64,000 bases of DNA from Streptomyces diastatochromogenes (GTDB lineage Bacteria > Actinomycetota > Actinomycetes > Streptomycetales > Streptomycetaceae), in assembly GCF_002242805.1 (NCBI RefSeq), contig NZ_MCGQ01000006.1, positions 4,438-68,437 on the forward strand. Direction: 5' to 3'. Made by a program: the position numbers and the translations under genes. This document shows positions 16,799 to 25,642 of the stretch, one piece after another (the first letter of the stretch is position 1; each line of letters starts with the position of its first letter). The notes under the pieces were generated by a model. It did not search any database. It was not told the DNA's origin and was given only the letters and a program-made list of their open reading frames with translations.

Positions 16799-17707
16799 CT
16801 AGATCTCCCGGCTCCACCGCGGCGGCGGGCTGCCCAGGCGCTTCGCCAGCGCGGGCTCCTGTGCGGCGACGGCGCCCACGCTGATGCTGATGGCGACCGC
16901 GACGCAGACCACGATCAGCCAGGACAGCAGCAGGAACACGGAACCGAGGGAGCCGTACTCGGCCAGGGCCCGGTTGAGGGCCCGGGGCATGTACAGCGGC
17001 GCGGTGCTCGTCAGGACGGTCACGACGACCGCCGTGATGACGGCGCCCGGCAGCAGGGGCATCCAGGGGATCCGGCCGCCGAGCAGCAGATGCTGCGTCC
17101 ACCACCACAGGCCCACCGCGGTGATCAGGATGAGGGGGATGCCCAGCCAGGGGCCCAGGCCGAACCCGTCGCGCATCGGACCCTGGACGAGCAGCGCGCC
17201 GAGCCACAGGACCAGCCAGGCCACCCAGCGCCAGGGGGCGACGCGGGTGCCCGCCCTGGGGATCTCCCAGGCGCGTTTGCACAGCCGTTGCATCGCCCGG
17301 CTGACAGCGGTGGCCGACAGCAGCACCATCAGTCCGCCGACGATGCCCGTGGCCTGCCGGAGATCCTGTGTGGTCGGCTGGAGCGCCTGCTCCAACTGGG
17401 TCTGGGCGGCACCCGTCAGGCCCAGCAGCGAGTGCACGGAATTGGACAGCTGCTGCCTGAGCGGCTTCGGAGCATAGGCCGCGACCACGAACAGCAGCGG
17501 GACGGCGGTCAGGAAGCACTGCGCGGCCAGCCGGGTGGCGGAGTCGAAGATGTTCACGGACACCATGCGGTCCGCGAGATGTGTGACGACGGGGAACCGG
17601 ATCTCCGCGTCTCGGTGCAGCGACTTCGCCCGGGTGGTGAGCGCGGTGGTCCGTCGCTTCCACCACCCCGGCCCGGGACGCCGCTTGCCGTGCCCGCGCC
17701 GCGCCAT
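16799..17707 (-). CDS. YihY/BrkB-type integral membrane protein
   Basis: 302 residues from ATG 17707 (MARRGHGKRRPG). A basic N-terminal tail is followed by about six helices, including SATRLAAQCFLTAVPLLFVV, ATGIVGGLMVLLSATAVSRA, WVAWLVLWLGALLVQG, LILITAVGLWWW, LPGAVITAVVVTVL and SVFLLLSWLIVVCVAVAISI. The pattern fits the YihY family (formerly annotated ribonuclease BN), whose function is unclear. A longer upstream reading would be Pro/Arg-rich and is unlikely. Confidence 0.82.
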   Translation of the reverse strand: MARRGHGKRRPGPGWWKRRTTALTTRAKSLHRDAEIRFPVVTHLADRMVSVNIFDSATRLAAQCFLTAVPLLFVVAAYAPKPLRQQLSNSVHSLLGLTGAAQTQLEQALQPTTQDLRQATGIVGGLMVLLSATAVSRAMQRLCKRAWEIPRAGTRVAPWRWVAWLVLWLGALLVQGPMRDGFGLGPWLGIPLILITAVGLWWWTQHLLLGGRIPWMPLLPGAVITAVVVTVLTSTAPLYMPRALNRALAEYGSLGSVFLLLSWLIVVCVAVAISISVGAVAAQEPALAKRLGSPPPRWSREI

Positions 17708-17972
17708 CAGGGTCCCGGGAGCGCGCTTCGGCGGTACGACCGTCGCATGGCGTAGCTCATGTCCCTTCGGCGCTCCTCTCCTTCCGATCCCTCCGACCAG
17801 AGTGGCGGCCGGGGCACCCGGCGGCACCCGGAGGCCGGGGCGGAGAGGGCGTCGTGCGCGGATGTGCGAGGCACTGGGGCGCGTGCTGGAATGGCCGGGA
17901 GGGCTGACGACCGCCGACGCGGGGGCGCTGCCAACGAGCTGCGCGGACGGCCCCCGTTCCCGAGGAGTGGCC

Positions 17973-18398
17973 ATGAACGACATCGAAGAAATGGGCCCCG
18001 TCGACTACCTGGTCATCGAGTTCCCCGGCAACCGTATGACGGGCGAGGCGTTCCCCCTGCTGGTGGATCTGGTCGAGCGCGGCCTCGTCCGGATCATCGA
18101 CCTCGCCTTCCTCCGCAAGGAGACCGACGGCTCGGTCGTCGCACTGGAGTTGCGGGACCTCGGTGACGAGGTCGATCTGACCGTCTTCGAGGGCGCCTCG
18201 GCCGGAGTGCTGGACCAGGGCGACCTGGACGAGGCCGGCAATGCGCTGGAGCCCGGCAACTCGGCCGCGGTGCTGGTGTACGAGAACGTGTGGGCCGCTC
18301 CCCTGGCCCGCGCGCTCAGGCGCAGCGGCGCCCAGCTCGTGGCGAGCGGCCGTATCCCGGTGCAGGCCCTGCTGGCGTCCCTGGACGCCACGGAGTAG
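17973..18398 (+). CDS. DUF1269/DUF6325-like protein
   Basis: 141 residues from ATG 17973 with GAGGAG upstream. It begins DIEEMGPVDYLVIEFPGN, then LVERGLVRIIDLAFLRK, and ends VYENVWAAPLARALRRSGAQ and GRIPVQALLASLDA. These are hallmarks of short Streptomyces stress-associated proteins of this family, thought to dock at membranes. It is followed 94 bp later by a SHOCT protein on the same strand; the two probably form a small operon, as often seen in this genus. Confidence 0.8.
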   Translation: MNDIEEMGPVDYLVIEFPGNRMTGEAFPLLVDLVERGLVRIIDLAFLRKETDGSVVALELRDLGDEVDLTVFEGASAGVLDQGDLDEAGNALEPGNSAAVLVYENVWAAPLARALRRSGAQLVASGRIPVQALLASLDATE

Positions 18399-18492
18399 AC
18401 GGCTCCCCTCGGCGGCTCCGCAGTCGCCTGAAACAGCCGTACCGACACCGGTCGCCCGAACGGGCGGACCGACCCCTGGGAGATGACCGAAC

Positions 18493-18801
18493 ATGCCTGG
18501 ACTGCTTCGGGGCGTCGCACGCACCGCCGTCGTCGCCGGAACCGCCACCGCCGTGTCCAACCGCGTCTCGCGGCGGCAGGCGGGGCGATGGGCGCAGCAG
18601 GACTACGAACAGCAGCAGCGGCCGGCCTACGAGCAGCCGCAGGAGCAGGCGCCGCCGCCCGCTCCTCCCGCACCGCAGCCCGCCGCTCCCGACGAGATGA
18701 CCCACAGGATCGACCAGCTCAAGCAGCTGGCCGACCTGAAGGCACAAAATGTGCTGACGGAAGAGGAGTTCGAGAGCCAGAAGCGCCTGCTCCTGGGCTG
18801 A
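18493..18801 (+). CDS. SHOCT domain protein
   Basis: 102 residues with GGGAGATG about 8 nt before the ATG. The N-terminal segment GLLRGVARTAVVAGTATAVSN is a hydrophobic/basic segment. A Gln/Pro-rich linker (QEQAPPPAPPAPQP) leads to a C-terminal SHOCT motif (IDQLKQLADLKAQNVLTEEE, FESQKRLLLG). It is paired with the DUF6325-like gene. It converges on the CBS-domain gene with an 12-bp gap. Confidence 0.85.
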   Translation: MPGLLRGVARTAVVAGTATAVSNRVSRRQAGRWAQQDYEQQQRPAYEQPQEQAPPPAPPAPQPAAPDEMTHRIDQLKQLADLKAQNVLTEEEFESQKRLLLG

Positions 18802-18813
18802 GCCCGGTCGGCG

Positions 18814-19227
18814 TCAGGCGTAGACCTTCTCGACGAAGTCGTGGATCTGGCGGTCCGTCAGGTGCCTGGACAGATCGGCCTCGCTGATGATGCCGACGAG
18901 CTTCTTGTTCTCGATCACCGGCAGCCGGCGTATCTGGTGCGTCTCCATCTGGTCCAGCACCTGCTCCACGGTCGCGTCCGCGGCGATCCAGCGCGGCGTG
19001 CCCTGGGCCAGGTCTCCGCACGTCACCTTCGACGGGTCACGACCCTTGGCCACGCACTGCACGACGATGTCACGGTCCGTGACGATGCCGCACAGTCGTT
19101 CGTTGGCGTCGCTGACGGGCAGCGCACCCACGTTCAGGCGCGCCATCAACTGCGCGGCCCGGTCGAGGGTCTCGGTCGCCGGAATCCACTGGGCCCCGGA
19201 ATGCATGATCTCTGCGGCGGTGGTCAT
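18814..19227 (-). CDS. CBS domain-pair protein
   Basis: 137 residues from ATG 19227, with GAGGAGG 8 nt upstream. Two CBS motifs: TAAEIMHSGAQWIPATETLD with LPVSDANERLCGIVTDRDIV, and DLAQGTPRWIAADATVEQVL with LPVIENKKLVGIISEADLSR. CBS pairs bind adenosyl nucleotides and regulate partner proteins. Stand-alone versions are common in actinobacterial redox and dormancy regulons. It converges on the SHOCT gene. Confidence 0.9.
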   Translation of the reverse strand: MTTAAEIMHSGAQWIPATETLDRAAQLMARLNVGALPVSDANERLCGIVTDRDIVVQCVAKGRDPSKVTCGDLAQGTPRWIAADATVEQVLDQMETHQIRRLPVIENKKLVGIISEADLSRHLTDRQIHDFVEKVYA

Positions 19228-19443
19228 CGGTTCAACCTCCTCAGGCACACGCCCGTACGGATGACAAGGGCGTCCTTTTTCGAGCCTTTCACCGTACGAG
19301 CATGTCCGCGACCCCGCGCGGCATCCCTGACCGGCCGCGCCACCGGCCTACCGGTGTTCGGGGTTGCACGTTCATGGCGCAGTGGACCGGGCTGATCGAC
19401 CGGAGCACCGCCATCTGGCCCGACTTGAGAGAGTACGGCTGGG
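19228..19443. other. Intergenic stretch without a supported gene
   Basis: This follows the CBS gene start and contains no convincing reading frame. A short frame from 19374 (MAQWTGLIDRSTAIWPDLRE) has no recognisable family. It leads into the flavodoxin-like remnant described at 19444, so it may be decayed coding sequence. Confidence 0.5.
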
Positions 19444-19511
19444 TACGCCTATTACGGCCGCGTCGGCGGCTGCCTGATCACCGGTAACGAGGACGGCGTC
19501 AAGCACTGTGC
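19444..19511 (+). pseudogene. Remnant of a flavodoxin-fold NAD(P)H-dependent oxidoreductase
   Basis: About 23 codons read YAYYGRVGGCLITGNEDGVK then HCAS. This matches the conserved core of flavodoxin-fold NADPH-dependent FMN reductases, whose members carry a YYGKVGGxxITGNEDGxKH segment. Nothing recognisable remains on either side in the same frame. It is therefore a gene scrap, not a gene. Confidence 0.6.
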
Positions 19512-19595
19512 CTCCGGATGCCCGTGGTGTACCGCGCCGCTAGTGTCGGGAGGGCGCCTCCCTTGTCCCCATCCTCCAGAAGGAGCGTGGTCGGC

Positions 19596-20072
19596 GTGGC
19601 CCGGAACCGTCGTCTGATCCTGAGCTCGCCGTCCGAGGTCTGGAGCCTGCTCTCCGACGGCCATCGCTACGGGGAGTGGGTGACCGGCACCCAACAGGTC
19701 CTCGCGGCGGACCCGCACTGGCCGGCCGTGGGCGCGCGCCTGCGGGTCCGGGTCGGCGCCGGCCCGTTGACGCTCGACGACACCTGCGTCGTCCGCGTCT
19801 GCGAGCCGCGGCACCGCCTGGAACTGGAGGCGAAGGCGGATCCCTTCGGCGCGGCCCGCATCGCCATGAACCTGATCCCCTGGGGCGAGCACACCCTCTT
19901 CGTCCTCGACTGGCACCCCCTCCGCGGCCCCGGCACCCGGATGCACGGACTCCCCGTCGACTACATCGTCCGGATCCGCAACGGCATGATGCTGACGAAG
20001 CTGGCCCGGATCGCGCTGCGCGAACACGGCGAACGCGCCGAAGGCACCCTGCTGCACACAGGAAGCGACTGA
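19596..20072 (+). CDS. SRPBCC/START-fold family protein
   Basis: 158 residues from GTG 19596, with AAGGAG 10-12 nt upstream. The start ARNRRLILSSPSEVWSLLSD is the typical polyketide-cyclase/SRPBCC N-terminal strand and helix. Strands follow (RLRVRVGAGPLTLDDTCVVR, RHRLELEAKADPFGAARIAM, TLFVLDWHPLRG) and a C-terminal helix (RNGMMLTKLARIALREHGER). The family binds hydrophobic ligands; the ligand is unknown. It ends opposite the convergent VOC gene with a hairpin between them. Confidence 0.83.
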   Translation: MARNRRLILSSPSEVWSLLSDGHRYGEWVTGTQQVLAADPHWPAVGARLRVRVGAGPLTLDDTCVVRVCEPRHRLELEAKADPFGAARIAMNLIPWGEHTLFVLDWHPLRGPGTRMHGLPVDYIVRIRNGMMLTKLARIALREHGERAEGTLLHTGSD

Positions 20073-20192
20073 CACCGCCCCGGCCTCCTGCCCCCGGGTG
20101 ACACCCTGGCCGCCCGCTGCGCTGTAGGGGATGACCCCTCCCCAGGGCCGGCGATATCCCTCCTGCCCCTGACCAGCGGGCGGGTATCGCGA

Positions 20193-20236
20193 GCCAGGGC
20201 AGGCAGGCCACTCCCCCTTCGCCTGCCTGTCCTGGC
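20193..20236. terminator. Bidirectional hairpin between convergent genes
   Basis: Arms 20193-20207 and 20222-20236 pair over 15 bp with one mismatch (GCCAGGGCAGGCAGG against CCTGCCTGTCCTGGC), loop 14 nt. It sits between the 3' ends of the SRPBCC and VOC genes. No T-run follows, as is common in Streptomyces. Confidence 0.65.
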
Positions 20237-20274
20237 ATCACCCGACTTCACGACCTCGCCGGCTCGGAGGACGC

Positions 20275-20703
20275 TCAGTCGAGACAGAACTCATTGCCCT
20301 CGATGTCCTGCATCACGATGCACGAATCGTTGCCGTCATACAGCAGCCGCACGCGTACCGCGCCGAGCGGGACCAGCCGTGCGCACTCGGCTTCGAGCGC
20401 GGCGAGACGCTCTTCCCCCACGAGGCCGGTGCCGACCCGCACGCAAAGATGCACCCGGTTCTTGACGACCTTGCCTTCGGGAACGCGCTGAAAGAACAGT
20501 CGCGGGCCCACACCTGAGGGATCACTGCAGGCGAACCATGAACCCTGATCCTCAGGCGGCCGCGAGCGATCGAAATCGTCCCAAGTGGCAAACCCCTTCG
20601 GTGGCGGCGGTACGACGTACCCCAACACCTCGCACCAAAACCGAGCGACGCGCTCAGGTTCCGCGCAGTCGAAGGTGACTTGGAACTGCTTGATCGATGA
20701 CAT
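20275..20703 (-). CDS. VOC family (glyoxalase-like) protein
   Basis: 142 residues, MSSIKQFQVTFDCAEPERVA then RFWCEVLGY, the usual start of Glyoxalase_6-type VOC proteins. Two beta-alpha-beta-beta-beta modules are visible. The second ends CIVMQDIEGNEFCLD, with the family's metal-site Glu region. VOC proteins bind metals and act in resistance, isomerisation or dioxygenation; the substrate is not predictable. Base composition is less G+C-rich than its neighbours, suggesting separate acquisition. Confidence 0.85.
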   Translation of the reverse strand: MSSIKQFQVTFDCAEPERVARFWCEVLGYVVPPPPKGFATWDDFDRSRPPEDQGSWFACSDPSGVGPRLFFQRVPEGKVVKNRVHLCVRVGTGLVGEERLAALEAECARLVPLGAVRVRLLYDGNDSCIVMQDIEGNEFCLD

Positions 20704-20771
20704 CGGCGCACGATAACAGGGCGACTCTGTTCAGCCCGTACGGTCCGGCGCCTGGCGGCAACCGCGTTCCG

Positions 20772-21281
20772 TCAGCCGACCTGCCGGGCGAACGCCTCGT
20801 ACGCCGGCTCGTCGAAGAGGACGAACCTGACCTCCTCGACCGACGTCTCCGTCGCCCGCACCGTCTCGACGGCGATCCGGGCGGCGTCGTCCATCGGCCA
20901 GCCGTAGATGCCCGCGGAGACCGCCGGAAAGGCGACCGTGCGGGCGCCGAGTTCGTCCGCCACGCGCAGCGACTCCCGGTAACACGAGGCCAGCAACTCC
21001 GAGCGGTCCTCCTCGCGGGTGAAGCGCGGACCCACCGTGTGGATGACCCAGCGGGCGTCCAGGTTGCCCGCCGTGGTGGCGACCGCCCGGCCCGTGGGCA
21101 GGCCCTTGCCGTAGTGGGAGGCGCGGAGCCTGCGGCAGTCCTCCAGGATCGCGGGGCCGCCGCGGCGGTGGATCGCGCCGTCCACACCTCCGCCGCCGAG
21201 CAGGGAGGAGTTGGCCGCGTTGACGATCGCGTCGGCACTCTGCCGGGTGATATCGCCCTGGACGAGGGTGATGGTGGTCAT
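20772..21281 (-). CDS. Macro domain protein (ADP-ribose/O-acetyl-ADP-ribose hydrolase-like)
   Basis: 169 residues. Typical single-domain macro protein: [20 protein letters not shown] then [19 protein letters not shown]. It has the ADP-ribose-binding loop [20 protein letters not shown] and [20 protein letters not shown]. MacroD-type members remove ADP-ribose or deacetylate O-acetyl-ADP-ribose. The ATG overlaps the stop of the upstream oxidoreductase (ATGA), so the two are translationally coupled. Confidence 0.93.
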   Translation of the reverse strand: MTTITLVQGDITRQSADAIVNAANSSLLGGGGVDGAIHRRGGPAILEDCRRLRASHYGKGLPTGRAVATTAGNLDARWVIHTVGPRFTREEDRSELLASCYRESLRVADELGARTVAFPAVSAGIYGWPMDDAARIAVETVRATETSVEEVRFVLFDEPAYEAFARQVG

Positions 21282-22687
21282 GTCTGCCTCAGTCTTCTCC
21301 ACACGGCCTTCGCCGCGTTGTGCCCCGACATGCCGTGCACGCCGGGTCCCGGCGGGGTGGCCGAGGAACAGATGAAGACGGCCGGATGGGGGGTGTGGTA
21401 CGGGAACAGGGACAGTCTGGGGCGCAGCAGGAGCTGGAGTCCTGAGGCCGCGCCGCAGGCGATGTCGCCGCCGACGTAGTTGGCGTTGCGCGCGGCCATC
21501 TCGGCCGGGCCCGCGGTGGCGCGGGCGAGGATCCGGTCGCGGAAGCCGGGCGCGAAGCGCTCCAGCTGGCGTTCTATGGCGTCCGTGAGGTCGCCGGTCC
21601 AGGCGTTGGGGACGTGGCCGTACGCCCAGAAGACGTGCTTGCCCTCGGGGGCGCGGCTGGGGTCGGCGACGCTGGGCTGGACGGTGATCAGGAACGGCTT
21701 GTCGGGGGCGCGGCCCTCGCGGGACGCGGCCCGCAGGGCGGTGCCGATCTCGGCCTTGCTCGCGCCGATCTGCACGGTACCGGCGACCCGGGCCTCGGGG
21801 GCGGTCCACGGGACCGGGCCGTCCAGCGCGTAGTCGATCTTGAAGACGCTGGGGCCGTAGCGGTAGTGGTCGTAGTAGCCGCCGAAGCCGGCGATGCGGG
21901 CGAGCGCGGCGGGTGAGGTGTCGAAGACGTAGGCGCGCGCGGGCGGCAGGTCGTCCAGGCGCTTGACCTCGTAGTCGGTGTGCACGGCGCCGCCGAGGTC
22001 CTGGAAGTAGGCGGCGAGGGCGTCGGAGATCGCCTGGGAGCCGCCGCGGGCCACGGGCCAGCCGCGGGCGTGCGCGGCCAGCGCGAAGACCAGGCCGATG
22101 GCACCGGTGGCCAGACCGTTCAGCGGGGCCATGACATGGGCGACGAGGCCGGAGAAGAGGGCCTTGAACCGCTCGTCGTGGAAGCGGCGCATCAGCACCG
22201 TGGAGGGCGGCAGCCCGGCCAGGCCGAAGCGGGCGAGGGTGACCGGGTCGCGCGGCAGCGCGGTCAGCGGCAGGGACATGAAGTCCCGGGCGAGCGTGTC
22301 CCACTTGGGCAGGAACGGCCGGACCAGCCTGCGGTACGCGCCCGCGTCGCGCGGGCCGAAGGAGGCGGCCGTCTCGGCGACGGAACGGGCCAGCACGGCC
22401 GCCGTGCCGTCCGGGAACGGGTGCGCCATGGGCAGGTCGGCGTGCAGCCACTGCAGGCCGTAGCGGTCCAGGGGCAGCGCGCGGAACGCGGGCGAGTTGA
22501 TGCCGAGGGGGTGGGCGGCCGAGCACGGGTCGTGCCGGAAGCCGGGCAGGGTCAGCTCCTCGGTGCGGGCGCCGCCGCCGACGGTGGACCGCGCCTCGAA
22601 CAGGGCCACCGAGAAGCCCCGGCGGGCCAGCTCCACGGCAGCGGTCAGTCCGTTCGGTCCCGCACCCACCACGACCGCATCGAGCAT
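21278..22687 (-). CDS. FAD-dependent oxidoreductase, phytoene desaturase-like
   Basis: About 469 residues. The N-terminal dinucleotide site is [20 protein letters not shown], followed by [20 protein letters not shown], as in CrtI/amine-oxidase-type flavoproteins (PYROXD2-like). The C-terminal FAD segment reads [20 protein letters not shown]. Substrate is unknown; no carotenoid genes are near. ATG 22687 has GAAGG 8 nt upstream; a GTG at 22696 is an alternative start. Its stop overlaps the macro-domain gene. Confidence 0.87.
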   Translation of the reverse strand: MLDAVVVGAGPNGLTAAVELARRGFSVALFEARSTVGGGARTEELTLPGFRHDPCSAAHPLGINSPAFRALPLDRYGLQWLHADLPMAHPFPDGTAAVLARSVAETAASFGPRDAGAYRRLVRPFLPKWDTLARDFMSLPLTALPRDPVTLARFGLAGLPPSTVLMRRFHDERFKALFSGLVAHVMAPLNGLATGAIGLVFALAAHARGWPVARGGSQAISDALAAYFQDLGGAVHTDYEVKRLDDLPPARAYVFDTSPAALARIAGFGGYYDHYRYGPSVFKIDYALDGPVPWTAPEARVAGTVQIGASKAEIGTALRAASREGRAPDKPFLITVQPSVADPSRAPEGKHVFWAYGHVPNAWTGDLTDAIERQLERFAPGFRDRILARATAGPAEMAARNANYVGGDIACGAASGLQLLLRPRLSLFPYHTPHPAVFICSSATPPGPGVHGMSGHNAAKAVWRRLRQT

Positions 22688-22775
22688 CGACGGCACCTTC
22701 GGACCCCTTCGTCAGCCGATGGCCACTCAGGTTCAGGATATGCCGGGGGACCGACACTCCCCGGCGCCGGGTGGC

Positions 22776-23621
22776 TCAGGCGCCCGTACGCAGCACGTCC
22801 ACGATCCGGCGGGCGGTGGCGGCGTCCCGGGCGGCGGTGAACGGCAGCGCGTTGGCGCCGGTCACACGGAACGGCTCGCCGGTGAGGGTGAGGTGGGCGC
22901 CGCCCGCCTCCTCGACCAGGAGCAGGCCCGCCGCGTGGTCCCAGGCGGCCTCCCAGGAGAACGCGACCGCGTCCAACTCGCCCCGGGCTATGGCGAGATA
23001 CTCCAGGCCCGCCGAGCCGCAGGGGCGCGGGGCGAGGCCGTCGGTCCACAGGGCGCGCAGCGCGTGCTTCTGCTCGTCGGTGGTGAAGTCGGGGTGGGAC
23101 GTGGCGACGGTGAGGTCGCGGCCGGGTGCGGGCGGGCCCGCGAACAACCGCTCGCCGTCGAGGAAGGCGCCCCGGCCGCGGACGGCCGTGGCGAGCTGGT
23201 CGCGGGCGGGGGCGTAGGTCCAGGAGGCCAGGACCGTGCCCCGGTGGGCGAGTGCGACCAGGGTGCAGAAGCCGTCGTCGCCGTGCACGAACTGCCGGGT
23301 GCCGTCGACCGGGTCGATGATCCAGACGGGCGCCTCGCCCTGGATCGCCTCGTACGTCGCCGGGTTGGCGTGCACCGCCTCCTCGCCGACCACCACCGAG
23401 CCGGGCAGCAGCGCCCCGAGGGCTTCGGTGAGCTGGCGCTCGGCGAGCCGGTCGGCGTCGGTCACCAGGTCGTGCGGTCCGCTCTTCTGGTCCACCTCGT
23501 GGTCGGCGAGGCGGCGGAAGCGGGGCAGGATCTCGGCAGCGGCCGCCTTGCGGACCGCTTCCTCCACGTCGCCCGAGCAGCGGGTGAGAAACTCGTCGAT
23601 GGTTTCCGTGTCTTGCGTCAT
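22776..23621 (-). CDS. Inositol monophosphatase family protein (SuhB/HisN-like)
   Basis: 281 residues from ATG 23621, with a G-run upstream. Metal-site motifs of the family are VVGEEAVHAN (Glu), WIIDPVDGTRQFVHGDDGFC (DPxDGTxxF) and SWEAAWDHAAGLLLVEEAGG (WD-x-A). Members are Mg-dependent phosphatases acting on inositol-1-phosphate, histidinol phosphate or related sugar phosphates. The substrate cannot be told from sequence. Confidence 0.9.
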   Translation of the reverse strand: MTQDTETIDEFLTRCSGDVEEAVRKAAAAEILPRFRRLADHEVDQKSGPHDLVTDADRLAERQLTEALGALLPGSVVVGEEAVHANPATYEAIQGEAPVWIIDPVDGTRQFVHGDDGFCTLVALAHRGTVLASWTYAPARDQLATAVRGRGAFLDGERLFAGPPAPGRDLTVATSHPDFTTDEQKHALRALWTDGLAPRPCGSAGLEYLAIARGELDAVAFSWEAAWDHAAGLLLVEEAGGAHLTLTGEPFRVTGANALPFTAARDAATARRIVDVLRTGA

Positions 23622-23713
23622 GCCCCCCATGAGAACACGCACCACTGACAATCCCCGCCCGTCCGGTGGATGCCGGGTGGAATCGGGATGAAGAACCGGT
23701 GCCGGACCGCTCG

Positions 23714-25522
23714 TCAGCGGCCCACCGCGTACCCCTGCATCCCGCGCGGATTCGCCGCGGCCGACAGGACGCCGGTCTCCGGGTCCCGGGCCACCGCGCA
23801 CAGGCGGCCCTCCGACCAGCCGGGGCCGACGGTGACGTCGTGGCCGCGCCGCCGCAGCTCCTCGACCACGTCCGCGTCCATGCGGGACTCCACGGTCACG
23901 CTGCCGGGGCGGCGGCCGCGCGGGTAGAAGGAGCTGGGGAAGCTGTCGTTGTGCCAGTTCGGGGCGTCGATGGCGCCCTGCAGGTCGAGGCCGCCGCGGA
24001 CCGGGGCGCGCAGGACGGCGGCGAGGAGGAAGTGCAGCTGCCACTGGTCCTGCTGGTCGCCCCCGGGCGTGCCGAACGCCAGCACCGGGACGCCGTCGCC
24101 CAGCGCCAGGGACGGGGTGAGGGTGGTGCGGGGGCGGCGGCCGGGGGTGAGGGAGTTCGGCAGCCCCTCCTCCAGCCAGGCCATCTGCAGCCGGGTGCCG
24201 AGCGGGAAGCCCAGCTCCGGCACGACGGGGTTGGACTGCAGCCAGCCGCCGCTCGGCGTGGCCGCGATCATGTTGCCCCAGCGGTCGACGACGTCCAGGT
24301 GGCAGGTGTCGCCCCGGGTGCTGCCGTCGGCGGCGACACGGTGCTCGGCGACGGTCGGCTCGCCCGCACCCATCGGGTCGAAGCCGGTGCCCTGAGCGGC
24401 CTCCACGCGCGCGCGTGCCTGTTCGGGAAGGCGCGGGGTGCGTCCGCCGGGGCTGCCGGGGCGCAGCTCGTACGACGCCTTGGCGCCGACCAGGGCCCGC
24501 CGCCCGGCGTTGTAGCCGTCCGACAGCAGCTCGGCGAGCGGCACCTCGGCCGCGTCCCCGTACCAGGCCTCGCGGTCGGCCATGGCGAGCTTGCAGCCCT
24601 CGACGAGCAGGTGGACGTAGTCGGCCGAGCCGTGGGCGGGCAGCTCGGGCGGGAGCAGGGCGAGCTGCTGGAGGAGGGCGGGGCCCTGGCTCCAGGGGCC
24701 GGCCTTGCACACGGTCCAGCCGTTCCAGTCGTACGTCACCGGCGCCTCGTAGCTCGCCGACCGGCCGGCCAGGTCGGCCTCGGTGAGGGTGCCGGTGTGC
24801 CGTTCGCCGCTGGTGTCCAGGGTGGGCCGCCGGGACTGCCGTACCAGCGCCTCGGCGATGAAGCCGGAGCGCCACACCTCGCGCGCGGCGTCGATCCGCG
24901 CCTCCCGGTCGCCGGCCCCGGCCGTCTCGGCGAGCAGCCGCTTCCAGGTGGCGGCGAGCGCGGGATTGCGCAGCAGCTCCCCGGGCCGGGGTGCCCTGCC
25001 GCCCGGCAGGTACACCTGGGCCGAGGAGGTCCACTCGGTCTCGAACAGCTCCCGGACGCTCTCCACGGTCGCGCCGACGTTCTCCACGGGCGCGTGCCCG
25101 TGCTCGGCGTACCCGATGGCGTACTTCAGGACGTCGTCGAGGGACTTGGTGCCGTGGTCGCGCAGGAGCAGCAGCCAGGCGTCGAAGGCACCGGGCACGG
25201 CGGCCGCGAGCGGTCCGGTGCCGGGTACGAGGTCCAGCCCGAGCCCCCGGTAGTGCGCGACCGTCGCGCCCGCCGGGGCCACGCCCTGACCGCACAGCAC
25301 GCGCACCTCGCCGCCCGCCGGGGCGAGCAGGATCGGCACCTCGCCGGCGGGCCCGTTCAGGTGCGGCTCCACCACGTGCAGCACGAACGCGCCGGCCACG
25401 GCCGCGTCGAAGGCGTTGCCGCCGCCCTCCAGGACCGCCATCGCCGACTGGGAGGCCAGCCAGTGGGTGGAGGACACCATGCCGAAGGTGCCTTGAAGGG
25501 TGGGCCGGGTGGTGAACCGCAT
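23714..25522 (-). CDS. Gamma-glutamyltransferase family protein
   Basis: 602 residues. The N-terminal part has GMVSSTHWLASQSAMAVLEG then GGNAFDAAVAGAFVL, as in GGT precursors. The autoprocessing site is GDTCHLDVVDRWGNMIAATP (nucleophile candidate Thr406). The C-terminal part carries the FGTPGGDQQDQWQLHFLLA segment. GGTs cleave gamma-glutamyl bonds (glutathione, acylases). There is no signal peptide, so it is probably cytoplasmic, like many actinobacterial members. Confidence 0.9.
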   Translation of the reverse strand: MRFTTRPTLQGTFGMVSSTHWLASQSAMAVLEGGGNAFDAAVAGAFVLHVVEPHLNGPAGEVPILLAPAGGEVRVLCGQGVAPAGATVAHYRGLGLDLVPGTGPLAAAVPGAFDAWLLLLRDHGTKSLDDVLKYAIGYAEHGHAPVENVGATVESVRELFETEWTSSAQVYLPGGRAPRPGELLRNPALAATWKRLLAETAGAGDREARIDAAREVWRSGFIAEALVRQSRRPTLDTSGERHTGTLTEADLAGRSASYEAPVTYDWNGWTVCKAGPWSQGPALLQQLALLPPELPAHGSADYVHLLVEGCKLAMADREAWYGDAAEVPLAELLSDGYNAGRRALVGAKASYELRPGSPGGRTPRLPEQARARVEAAQGTGFDPMGAGEPTVAEHRVAADGSTRGDTCHLDVVDRWGNMIAATPSGGWLQSNPVVPELGFPLGTRLQMAWLEEGLPNSLTPGRRPRTTLTPSLALGDGVPVLAFGTPGGDQQDQWQLHFLLAAVLRAPVRGGLDLQGAIDAPNWHNDSFPSSFYPRGRRPGSVTVESRMDADVVEELRRRGHDVTVGPGWSEGRLCAVARDPETGVLSAAANPRGMQGYAVGR

Positions 25523-25642
25523 CTCTCACCTCACTGTTGCGCACGTCGGTCGTGTCAGCAGGCTATCGACCGGATGCGGTCGCGGTCCGGGCCCTGCGGT
25601 TCCGCACGGCCCGGTGCCGATGCGCGCACCGGCAGGGGCCGC

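Noticed and set aside
11923..16884. Plus-strand frame of over 1600 residues
   Set aside because: It is antisense to the LuxR gene, the tandem repeat and a membrane-protein gene, and is Arg/Gly/Gln-rich without any domain.
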